Shown here: in pieces, positions 12,408-22,270 of the stretch | Layout of the letters: every line of letters starts with the position of its first letter | Position numbering within the stretch: position 1 is the stretch's first letter | Assembly: GCA_035236585.1 (NCBI GenBank) | Contig: CP141139.1 | Span: 42,231,217 to 42,295,216 of the forward strand | Direction: 5' to 3' | DNA: 64,000 nucleotides | Source of the DNA: Warburgia ugandensis | Lineage: Eukaryota > Streptophyta > Magnoliopsida > Canellales > Canellaceae | Notes under the pieces: generated by a model | Databases searched by the model: none | Seen by the model: only the letters and a program-made list of their open reading frames with translations | Told to the model about the DNA's origin: nothing | Made by a program: the position numbers and the translations under genes

Positions 12408-13260
12408 AGGAGTCCTAGGTAAGAGAGGAGGATGCTATTAACTTTAAACCCAATAATATCATCATACTCTTCAATAAGGAGGGGAAGCAATTACAATACC
12501 AACAATGAAATATTAATTTTTTCCAATTAATATTTTATCTAAAAGTGATTTCATACTACATCACCACTATCTTGAGAGTTTTAGCCTAATTCAAATAAGG
12601 TTGACAAAAAAGCAAGATGTCATTAGCACATAGAGTTTGAAACCCTAAAACTTTGATATGTTGAACTCAGTACCTTGAGCAAAGAATGGCCAAAAGTTTT
12701 GGATATGATTCATTGTAAAAGTTCACCAAAAAAACTAAAGAGAAGCCTTTAGTTGTTGTATTAATCATGAGGGAAAGCCATGACAAAGAAAGAGTTCCAT
12801 TGTTCCACCCTCAACTTGGAACCAAACCCCATCATTACCATTAAGTAATCTGCCACCTTTCAATCCACTTTGTGAAAAGCCTTCTAAAGATCTAGTTTGA
12901 TGAAACATTCCCCTTCTTTAGTGTTATTAATCCTGTCCACCACTTCTAAGGCTATGAACACCCCATCCAAGATTTGTCTTCTTTTATGAAAGTAGTTTCT
13001 TGGTGAGAAATGAATTTATGAACCATTTTGGCTAGTCAATTGGTTAACACCTTAGAAATAAATTTTGAAAATCAATAATTTACATAGATGGGTTTGAAAT
13101 CCTTCAATATATTGGTTTCATCTTTCTTAAAAGTCAAAACAATAAAAGAATTGACACTGCTGTCACATTTTTTACGTGAAAAGAAGTCTTCAAATAGTTT
13201 GGAAAGATTTTCTAAAACAATGTACTTGCATACTTGCATTTTTGAATAGAAAAAAGAAAA
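12408..13260 (-). pseudogene. LINE reverse transcriptase, palm region
   Basis: On the minus strand, broken frames read SFLTK then an RRQILDGVFIALEVVD phrase, GECFIKLDL, KAFHKVD and KVADYLMVMMGFGSK. These match the NQSAFVxGRxILDxxLIANEVVD, FKLDLxKAYDRV and WxFLxxVMxxMGF order of plant L1-type reverse transcriptase. The motif A aspartate (KLD) survives, while stops and frameshifts break the frame. A LANDILLF-like trace appears near 12620. The upstream endonuclease is not recognisable. It joins to the piece at 7735-8135 across the LTR insertion. Confidence 0.75.
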
Positions 13261-13503
13261 AAATAAAAAAAATAAATTCCATGAGCTTTATGACCATCAC
13301 ATATAAATATCAGTTGTTCAATTTCATGTCTTAGGTAAAGTTTATTGAGGAATTTACCTTCATCTAGAGACAAACAATCTAAGTTAATCCTAGGAGTAGA
13401 TCTAAATGACTAGTATTATATATATATATATATATATATAAGTTGGTAAAATGGTTAACCAATTCGTCACAAATGAAATTAAGATCTTCTCATAAAACCC
13501 TTA
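13261..13503. other. AT-rich stretch left of the CACTA element with a TA microsatellite
   Basis: Contains a pure TA run at about 13417-13441. The rest may be upstream LINE sequence but is too decayed to assign. Confidence 0.4.
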
Positions 13504-13519
13504 CACTCCTACAGCCATG

Positions 13520-14065
13520 GGTTTATAGGACAGTTAAAAATGGCTATAGAATATGGTTACCAAGCTCTTATAAAATAAAATGTCATATAAGGCAATTCTA
13601 TGAATCGTCTTATATTAAAGATATCATAAGACGGGTTTGTATAATCCTCTTGCATAGGTTAACTTATTATATAAGACAGTTCCCAAATACCCATCTTATA
13701 AACATTAACAAATATAGGATGGTTTCTAAATAACCATCTTATATATATTTCTAATATAGCACTATATAGGACGGTTTTTAAATAACTATCCTATATACAG
13801 ATAAGGATATAGGATGGTTTTGAAAACCCATCCTATATACTTCTGTATATAGGATGGTTTTTGAATACTGTCCTATATACTAGTATGTATAAAGGATGGT
13901 TATTCAAAAACCATCCTATATATTTACAAATATAGGATGGTTTTTCAAAAACCATCTTATATATAGACTAGTATAAAAGGATGGTTATTCAAAAACCATC
14001 CTATATATTTACAAATATAGGATGGTTTTTCAAAAACCATCTTATATATAGACTAGTATATAGGA
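13520..14065. repeat. Left subterminal hairpin repeats of the CACTA element
   Basis: Many copies of TATAGGATGGTT and its complement AACCATCCTATA alternate, so each pair can fold into a small hairpin with GGATGGTT and AACCATCC arms. An 85-base block holding two such hairpins is present twice in tandem, starting near 13891 and 13976. Subterminal repeats of this kind are the known binding sites for CACTA TNPA-type proteins. Confidence 0.8.
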
Positions 14066-14267
14066 CCCTGCTTCTCGGGGGTGCTATCCCCAAACCACCG
14101 TTATTCCTTCTTGTAACCATTGTGATCTCTAGTGACCTCACCAATAACTAAGTTGATCAGACTAGTATACTACAAATTTTATACTACTGTGGCACTCCTA
14201 GTGGTATCTTATTGAGGTGGGTATTGTCATATACCAACAACAAATACATGCACTTTAATTTGTCCCC

Positions 14268-14810
14268 TCATATACAATTAGATTCCACCCACGCACCCTC
14301 CTCACCAACATCATGCATATAATCCATCTCACTCTCCCCTATTAGATCCATTGATGGCATTGTTTTAGTGATTGAAGGGTAACCAATTATCATGTCACCT
14401 AGGTCATCTTCATTATAGAAGTCCCTTGAAGAGCCTAATAAAATAGTTGACCATCTCATATCATGTCCATGTTGTACATAAAATACCTGTTTTACTTGAC
14501 ATGTCAAAATAAACTAGTCATTTTGATAGCCGATCTTATTGAGGTTAACCAATGTCAAGTTGAGGGCATTGGTTCTTATGCTATCTTTGTTTTGTTCTAC
14601 CCAATCGCACTTAAACACAACCACAGTTCTACATGTATAATCTAGCTCCCATATCTCATGTATAACTCCGTAATAAGTGTTGTTAGCTACAATTGGGTTG
14701 TTGTCTTTTGAACTTGAAAAGAAAGTGGCTTTAGCAACTAAGCTAACACCAATACCTTGTTGTGCTCTTAACTTATCACAATCTATGTTTTCAGATTCAT
14801 GAGGACCCAA
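14268..14810 (-). pseudogene. DUF4216 domain remnant of a CACTA transposase
   Basis: Two minus-strand pieces follow one another with only a stop between them. The first (14810-14514) contains ATFFSSSKDNNPI, YYGVIHEIWELDY, VVVFKCDWV and LTLVNLNKIGY. The second (14507-14268) continues with VKQVFYVQHGHDMRWSTILL. This order is characteristic of DUF4216, the domain found C-terminal in plant CACTA transposase proteins and in related PIF-like fusions. An acidic tail follows (DDLGDMI to MDYMHDVGEE). The N-terminal transposase region with its catalytic acids is missing. The domain's biochemical role is unknown. Confidence 0.85.
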
Positions 14811-15015
14811 GCATGTGACTATGTTAGTGTTCTATAATTAAGAAAGTTAAGACACTTTATAGTCATTATCTCACATGTTTTCACAATTTTTTATGGATTC
14901 CAATTGAAAGAATGTGCTAGTTGAATATTTTTACTAATTAGATCATACATTGATTAATACAAAACTAAACTTCTTCATTTATATGGATGTGTCGTGTATT
15001 TTTCATTTTCTTGAC

Positions 15016-15041
15016 ATATATATATATATATATATATATAA
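15016..15041. repeat. TA microsatellite inside the CACTA element
   Basis: An uninterrupted TA run of about 26 bases. Confidence 0.9.
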
Positions 15042-15119
15042 CTTGTTTATTTGAATTAAGGGATGAATGGGGCAATGTTATAGTGCACAAATAAATGGGT
15101 ATGTATAAAGAAGTGTGGA

Positions 15120-15520
15120 TTTAAGTACTTGTGAATTTTTTTTTCATTTCTTTGAATTTTTTTTATGTTGAATGTGGACATTGTAGTCAATGTGTGGAAT
15201 GTGGATGATGGAGTTTTTTCCTTTTCATGTCTTTGAAGATTGTAGGAAGATATGGATATTGAATGTGGATGTTCATTTCATTATATTGAATGTGTATAGA
15301 GAAGTGTGGATATATGTACTTATGAAGTTTCTTTTTTTCTTTTTTTTTCATGTCTTTGAAATTTTTAAGTTGGAAGTGAATGTGCAAGAATGTTCAATTT
15401 GGAAGTGAATGCAATTGTTGTATTTTTTTTATATTTTTCATGTGTTTGAAGATTGTAATAGTGGGAAGATTGTTTACTATCATTGAATGTGTAGGAAGAT
15501 TGTAATGGCAAGTTAACATT
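15120..15520. repeat. Degenerate tandem repeat, TTGAATGTGGA and TTTGAAGATTGTAGGAAGAT words
   Basis: The words GAATGTGGA, TTCATGTCTTTGAA and GATTGTAGGAAGAT (with a GATTGTAATGG variant) recur several times with irregular spacing, separated by poly(T) runs. It looks like a decayed minisatellite inside the transposon. I see no coding role. Confidence 0.5.
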
Positions 15521-15544
15521 GTTATATAGTAGGTAAAAAAACCT

Positions 15545-16080
15545 TAAGAAGGTTTTGGAGACGATTTTGAAAAATCATCTTAGAAAGTAGCAACTTTTAA
15601 GAAAATTTAAGAACCATCTTAAAATTTTGTTACTTTCTAAAATGGTTGGGAAAACCATCTAAAAATGTTGCTAGTTTTTAAGATGGTTGGAGAAAATTAT
15701 CTTAAAAAGTGCATTCTTTTTAAGATAGTTTGAGATAACTGTCTTAACAAGTGCTAAAAAATTTATTCTAAGGATTGTTTTGAAACCATCTTAAAATAAC
15801 TTTAAGGTGGATTTACAAACTCCTTTAAAAAAAATAAGATCATATTTGAAACCATCTTAAAATTTTGAGTTAGAAAGCCATATGATAGGTGGTAAATATC
15901 TTGTATGATTCAGGGGATAATTGGCATGCTCCCATCAATGGGGGCAATATTTGGCTCTATCAAACATACAGAGAATTGGAGGTAGCATTCCATAGATGTC
16001 AAGTCATGGACTGGTTTTAAGACAGCTTGATACAAGACCATTTTGGAACTATCTTAGATATACTCTTTTTATAATCTTAA
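15545..16080. repeat. Right subterminal repeats of the CACTA element
   Basis: Repeats of AAGATGGTTTT and AAAACCATCTTAAAA in both orientations cover this stretch, ending just before the terminal repeat at 16084-16101. The core is shared with the left side (GATGGTT/AACCATC), with AAG replacing TAGG. Confidence 0.75.
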
Positions 16081-16101
16081 AAACCCTCTTTTGTAGTAAT
16101 G

Positions 16102-19100
16102 TTGAGTGTGTGTCTATGGGTATAGAAATATCACATACATATGTCTATAATTAGAAGGTTTTAGCCCAAAAAATATTTAATTATCACTAATTAAGGTTAA
16201 TTCTACTTTTTGTTGGTCTAGAATACAAATGAAAGAAAGCATAAATTTACCAATTTTACCTGTAAAAGAGCAATTTCGCTTCCCAAACTAAATCATGGGT
16301 CAGGCATGCCACAAATGAAGTCTTAGAAAGCCAAAATAATCATTGGGTGTCACTTTCGAAGTTAGAATAGTCAAAAACCCTATATGCAACTTTTACCAAA
16401 ATGAAGGTGAAAAGGTGGAAAAATCTCAATTCAAGCATAATTGCACACATTTCACCACCTTAAGAAGCTTATGAAAGATCTCCAATTAACATACAACGGA
16501 ATCATATACAATGAAAGATTCTTAGAAGAAAAAGAAGAATGGAGACCACATTAATACATTTTATTTGTTTTCTCTCTCTTACTCAACCAAATGAAGAAGA
16601 ATCAACCAATGATTGTATGTCTTGTCAATTCAAGGTATTAAAGCATAACTCGTTCACATGAAATGCATGAAGATATATAAGGAATCAAGGCCATCCGTCC
16701 TAGGATAATTCAATCCAACAGTGCAGAGAAGAAGAAGTTTAAGGAAGATTTACATGCCATAAAGGGATCTCATCCATCCAAGCAAATGTAAGTATGATCC
16801 ATGGGCTAGGATTGAAGTGAAAGAAAGATCAAAATCTTAGCCACCTTTCCTATGTAGAAAAGTCAAATTCAAACCCTAAGGGAAAGAAGAACTCAACCAC
16901 CCATTCTCATCCAAAGGTCCTTACATTCTTACAGTTTCTAAATCACTTAGAAACACACTTAATTGAATTCCACACTCTCTCTCCTTAGGACTTTCTAAAT
17001 TTGAAAAAAAAACTAGATCCCACCACGTCTTTTCCTTTTCTTTCACTTTCCTTCCCACCTCCTTCATTTCCTACTTATTCCTTATCTTTTCTTTTCTTTC
17101 CTTTTCTCTTCTTTTTCCTTTTATTTCTTCATACTTTCCTCCAACAAATGAAAAGATGCCTCCCCCCGTAATAGCCACTTTTCTATTTGAATTTTACCTC
17201 CTTTCCCTTCATTCTTGAGTTACTTCTTCTTTCCTCTTTCTATTTCTTTCCTTTCCCCATTCATTCTCTTCATCCCTTAACCTTTCATATTCCTCTCACT
17301 TTCCATTACCATCTTATTCTCTTCCACTTTCCTCCAATTAAAAAACATTACCCCCCATCTAGCCCTTGATTAGACTATAACTTAAGTGAATTAATCTCAA
17401 CCATTCAATCCTCTAAAATCTACAAATCAAGGTGTTTTGAATAACTTAAGGATCTTTCAACTTTTCCTAGAGCTCAAGGCCAAAGATAGGAGAAATAGAG
17501 GCTAGAAGATCACCCACACACTAGCTCCCATCAAGCCTCCACTTTGAAATCCTTTGGAGATAATGGTATGTTCTCAACGTGTGTTCCAATTCCTTTCTTT
17601 CTTATTTTCTTTTTCTTTCTCTACCATTCACCTTCTTCTAGCATGCATTCATGTAGATGTTTCTTACATAGATGGTGAAAGTAGTTGCATGCATTCTTCA
17701 TGTTACACTTGGTTTTGCACGCATGATCATGAGGTAGTTTTCCTTAGTTTTTGCATGTACTTTCTCTTCTTTTTTTGCTTTGTATTTCATGTTTGACATA
17801 GTATTTTTCCTTTTGTTAGAGTAATGTAGATGCATATCCATGTTTCCTTTCCATTCAAGTAGGTTATGCATTCATATAGGTGTAGGATTTTACATTCATT
17901 CCATCCAATTTGGATTGATGTGTCCTTTCTAGAATTACACATGTTTAGTTTTGTATCTTAATTAGGTTGCATTCATTCTAGTTTAGTGAGTTAATTGTAT
18001 TTTCTTAGGTTGTCTCTCACTAGGTAGAATAATTTTCCATTTAGTTTCTTTTATTTCCTTGTTTTAAGAACTTTTCTATTTTAAAAGTAGGATAGTTTCT
18101 AATTTTGGATTCCATGTTTAGATCTTAGATTTCCTTACTTTTTAGTTTTATAAACTTTCCAATTTGCTTTCCATGTATGTTAAGAATATTTTAGGAGTAA
18201 TTTAGGAGCATTTTAGAAACAGGTTGGAAGGTACATTCTTAGATTCAATACTTTTCTAGTTTAGAATTATCATCTTCCTGATTTAGAAACCCATGTTTTA
18301 TTTAGTTTGACTTACTATTTCCCTTTGCACACATCATACAACTAGTTTGGAAACTTCATGCATGTTAAAAATCAAATGCATTCCAATTTAGGATGTCTTG
18401 CATAGCATTGTATTTCATGCATTTAGATCGTAAGCACCTCACTTTCCTAAATTAGATTCATACATAATTTAAATTCCACACATGGATCATACCATGCTAG
18501 GGTTGCATACAACCTCCTTTCTTTCACTTTCATTCACTCACACACCTTTCTACCATGTTTCTATTTCAACTAGTTTCTAATTCCATGCTTCGCATACCTA
18601 CTTTCTAATTTTAGAATTCGTGCATAATCCATGTTAGTTAGCATTCATGCATAATTCATCTTTCTCTTCTTTCTGGTTTCTTTTTATGGAATTTGGAATA
18701 AGGAAAAGGAAAAGGATTCTTATATCCTTTTAATTCATTAAGGAAACTTTTTTTTTTCTTAATTAAGATTGAGGAAACATCCAAATCCACACATAAAGCT
18801 ACTTAGATTCCTAGCTAAGGGCTTCATGTTTAAGGGTAGGATCACACCATTTCCCTAGTCCTTGCTTCATATCTTAAGGCTAGAATTGATTAGTCCTAAT
18901 ATGAGGGCTATTGTCTCCATTTAAAGATAAATGACCTCTAATCCTCTCTTTATCAAAATTCCTTGAAGTTACCCACTTTCTCTTAGGAGTTTGAGCTTAG
19001 GAAAAATGCAATAACTTTTTCTATTTCCATTTCCATATATCTTCTTTCTTTCATGGGGTGGTTATGGTTTAAGAAAGGTGTTAGGCTCCTATTTTCTTGA

Positions 19101-19281
19101 CTGCCCCAATACTTCATTCCTAAGGATCTTTGGATGGGATTTGTTGAGTTTGTGGCTTGTTGGGTTAGGAGATGAGAAAAGCTTGGTGGTAACTTTAGTG
19201 TATTTTGGGTTGAAGAGAAGTGTACAAACTCCTATTGAATGACACAACATGATGTCCTATAGCAAAATTTAAGCCCATATC
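16102..19281 (+). mobile_element. Upstream sequence, probably part of an Athila/Tat-like LTR
   Basis: This stretch runs into the LTR at 19282, and the same style of sequence resumes at 21431-22030 and leads to a primer site at 22033. I therefore take much of it as the 5' LTR of an Athila/Tat-like element. It carries long pyrimidine-rich runs near 17030-17380 and 17580-17800 and frequent TGCATG words. The 5' end of the LTR is not resolved; a TGTTGG near 16212 is one candidate. No gene-like frame is convincing here. Confidence 0.4.
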
Positions 19282-21430
19282 TGTAATGACCCCAATTTTT
19301 GTAATATTAAAAGCCCATAAAAAGTTTAGTTTTAAAGATAAGGGCATTTTGGTTATTTCACTAGCTTCCTTGACTAAACCCAGGAATTTGGTCCTAAAAG
19401 TGGCTCCATTAGATGCGTCTCAGAAAAAGGAATCCAACGAGACCAAAATCACCCAAAACGGAGTTAAAATGAGCAAGATATGGCCCTTTGAAGTTCAAGG
19501 GCAAAACTGTAAATTTCACAAAAACGACTTAACCTGAAAAACACAGGTGCCCGTTTTGATACGGGCACCCCGTTGTCTTCAACCTCCTAGAGGCTTCTGG
19601 AACGGTGGTGTTTCAAGGAGGAACCATCGCCATTCTGGAGGTTTCTCCACCGCCATTCAAAGGCAGTTAGAACCCCTCCAGAACCCTCTTTAAAAGCCCT
19701 ATAAATAGAGCTCATGGGCGCCTCTAATGGCAGCCCAAAACCTTGGAGAAAACCCATCGCAGAGCAGTGACCAAGAGGGGAAAACATGGAGAGAAAACCA
19801 GCCACGAAGCAGGTACGCTCAAAAACTCCCCAAACTCATCTCACCCATAGTCCTAGGCTCACTTCCCCTAAGTTTTTGCATGAAAAACCATGCAAAACGA
19901 AGCCTGGGAGAGCCACCAAGGACCTTGGGACGTCCCCAGGGCCGCACTGGTTCGACAGGGTCGAACCAGGGTGCCCTGAGGATGCCCCAGTCCCCAGTCG
20001 ACGCAGACGTTCCAAACGAAACGTGACGTGTCGGAAGGAAACCAACGGGCGTGTCCCCGGACGCGCCCGCTAAAGGGACAGATGGGCGGAGATGTCACGC
20101 ACGTCTGTAGACGCGCCCGCTGAGGCGCGCTAGTGCACGTCAAATTTTTTGTTACTTAAGGAAGCAGGGCGCACGTCGCAAACGCGCAGTGCCTTAGCAT
20201 TCCGGTTTTTTTTTGTCTTTAAGACTTTATGTACATACAATACTAAAATGCTTATAACTTGAGATCTAGAGCTTCGATTGAGGCACTGCAAAAGGTGTTG
20301 TGTCTGTATCGACGACACGGACACATCCAAACTATAAAATCCCTGATCAAGGCCCAATCAAAGGAGGGCATGAGCCTTAGAATAGGATGGTGGTGCGTGA
20401 CCACTAGAACTTTGGAAAACTAAGGATACCAAGGCCCAATTAGGACTTTAGGACACCCATAGGCATAGGGATGGACCCCTAATGCCTAAGTAATAAGACC
20501 CAACTGCTCTAAACCCATAAAAGATAGGTTAAACTAACCTTGAGTCCCCAAACCATGTTCAAGAGCGTACGAGGACAAGAGGGTTAACGCGACCTAGCCA
20601 GGTAGGTGCTCTATCACTATTAGATTCTTTTAAAAGATCTATTATTATTTTGAGAACATATGTTATAAGCATATGACTTGTTTAGCATGATTTGATTCAG
20701 CATGCATATGATAGACATTTTGTACATGGCCATGTTTTGAAATGATTGCATATACATTATGCACATATATGTGTTGCAAACAAGTGCATGCATTGCATGA
20801 TTTAAGTACTTGCAAAGATTGCATGTCCTTGAGGGTTGCCAAAAGACACTAGAGTGCCGAGGGCCGGGCAGTTGTGAGGGACCCAAAGAGGACAAGTTTT
20901 AACAAGAGATTTTGACTTCCTTAATCTTATGTGATTTGGGCAAGTAAGCCTGTGGGTGCTATGCCGAGGGGTCTGGGTTGGCCACCCGGCCTCTACCACT
21001 AATAGGTGGATGGGTACCACGCCCAAAAAGAGGCAAGTCCCTACGTCGACTGCATGTAGTATAGGGGACTACCATTGGTGTCACGGCACTGGGTCGACAT
21101 GTCATAGGCCCCGTGGAGGCTATGACCGAGTGTCCTCAAGTACCCGGGGACCACACGGCGAGGAGGTTGTGGGAATAGTGGACCCTATGGTTTGATGAGT
21201 TATGTGCATTTCATATAGCATGATATGAGGTTGGTCGACCATACCATACTAGAGGTCCATGAGTTGGACTCCATGAAGCATCTATTGCATATCATGATGT
21301 CATCATATATATATATGATACTTTCAATTTTGGATTATGTGATCTTTTACGTCATGAGTATTTTAGTTGATTATGGATTTTTATACTGATATTGAACTCG
21401 AGTATTCAAACATACGCATATTTTGAATGA
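19282..21430 (+). mobile_element. Truncated LTR, same family as the LTRs at 32122-34746 and 51100-53459
   Basis: Begins TGTAATGACCCCAATTTTTG at 19282 and shares its whole length with the two minus-strand copies. Common parts are the AAAATCACCCAAAACGGAG block (19446), a TATA box (19700), and GC-rich blocks around 19880-20120. Further on come the GGTACCACGCCCAAAAAGAGG block (21013) and the GGTTGGTCGACCATAC block (21230). The last few hundred bases (the TCATCACA end) are missing, so the right end near 21430 is a truncation. No primer site or polypurine tract is attached. Confidence 0.8.
19700..19707 (+). promoter_or_regulatory. LTR core promoter, TATA box
   Basis: CTATAAATAGAGCTC stands at the expected place in this LTR. 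The same motif is kept on the minus strand at 53025-53032 (TATAAATA) and 34311-34318 (TATAAAAG). Conservation in three diverged copies supports a real polymerase II promoter in the ancestral LTR. Confidence 0.7.
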
Positions 21431-22030
21431 GTTTTCCATTTTCTTTACATTGCTTGTGTAACAAATCCTTGTAAGTTTTCCATTTTCTTATTAATGAAAG
21501 AGTTCATTTTCTTTTCTTATTTACTTTGTTCCTTACTTAATGTTTTAGTTTGTTGTAGTTTTAGATAGTTTCCTTAATTCCTACTTAGTTATAGTTTTAA
21601 ATTAGTTGTAATTTTAGAAAGTTTCCTTGCTTTTTAGTTAGTTGTAGTATTCGAAAGTTTCTTGCTTTAGTTCCTTGGTTAGATAGTTTCTTAGTTTCCT
21701 AATTTATTTAATTGATTTCTTTCTAAATTAGGGTTTACTTTCTAGTTGCTCAATTTTGTTGTTTAGCTTGATGGTTACTTCTTAGATTAGTTGTTTTCTT
21801 ATTAGTTAATTGTTTCAGTTTTAGTTATTTACTTATCTTTTACTTTCTTTGTCCTTAATTTTAATTAGAAACCTTCCTCTTTTTGAATCCTTGGCCAAGT
21901 TAATGTAAGATGACCTCAATTCTAATTAACTCCATTTACTAAAGAGTCTTTGTGGGATTGACCCATATTTGCTTATTTTGTACTCCGTTAGAGTTGTGCA
22001 CTTGTAGTAATTATTAAGATACATCAACCT
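21431..22030 (+). mobile_element. 3' part of an Athila/Tat-like LTR
   Basis: Rich in TTAGTTGTAGTTTTAGA-type words, then a segment GGGATTGACCCATATTTGC and GTTGTGCACTTGTAG just before the primer site. A phrase of this sort (stated-end followed by a cytosine-poor leader) is typical of Athila and Tat LTR ends. It continues the sequence broken at 19281 by the inserted LTR. Confidence 0.6.
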
Positions 22031-22032
22031 TT

Positions 22033-22050
22033 TAGCACTGTTGCTAGAGA
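22033..22050 (+). other. Primer binding site, tRNA-Asp type, decayed
   Basis: TAGCACTGTTGCTAGAGA differs from the Athila/Tat primer site TGGCGCCGTTGCCGGGGA at six of 18 bases. All six are C-to-T or G-to-A changes. It marks the 5' end of the Athila-like interior. About 215 bases later the chromovirus unit interrupts it at 22271. Confidence 0.75.
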
Positions 22051-22270
22051 TTTGAAATGGAATTTAATTAAATTTGGGTTGTAATGCTTTACCACTAGTC
22101 ATAGAGTAGGGTAACATGTAGTTGCATGTGCATACTTTTCTTATTCCTGTGAATTTGACACATCTTATCTCTTTTATACAGGAATTTGGACATGAATAAA
22201 ACTTTGGATGAAGACCTTAGGATAGTTTCCAATTAATTTTTATATTTGAGTGGTTGGTAGTGATCATGAG

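Larger units (their letters stand above)
13504..16101 (-). mobile_element. CACTA (En/Spm-like) DNA transposon, 2.6 kb, deleted derivative
   Basis: The left end reads CACTCCTACAGCCATGGG. The right end, read inward on the minus strand, is CATTACTACAAAAGAGGG. The two agree at about two thirds of positions and resemble the CACTACTACAAAA ends of plant CACTA elements. Flanking triplets are TTA and TTG, near the expected 3-base duplication. Both flanks carry dense subterminal inverted repeats, and the interior has a DUF4216 remnant on the minus strand. The catalytic TNP2-type region is absent at this length, so it could only have moved with help from another copy. Confidence 0.75.

Noticed and set aside
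8146..12412. Target duplication of the 4.26 kb LTR (GCGAG and AGGAG)
   Set aside because: Only three of five bases agree, so I do not count it as evidence. The boundary call rests on the LTR end words and the LINE flanks.
17187..17796. Hydrophobic, Phe- and Ser-rich open frames resembling small membrane proteins
   Set aside because: They come from pyrimidine-rich sequence in a probable LTR region. No start context, intron signals or family motif support a gene.
22021..22060. Possible tRNA gene or fragment
   Set aside because: The tRNA likeness is limited to the 18-base primer site. No cloverleaf can be formed.
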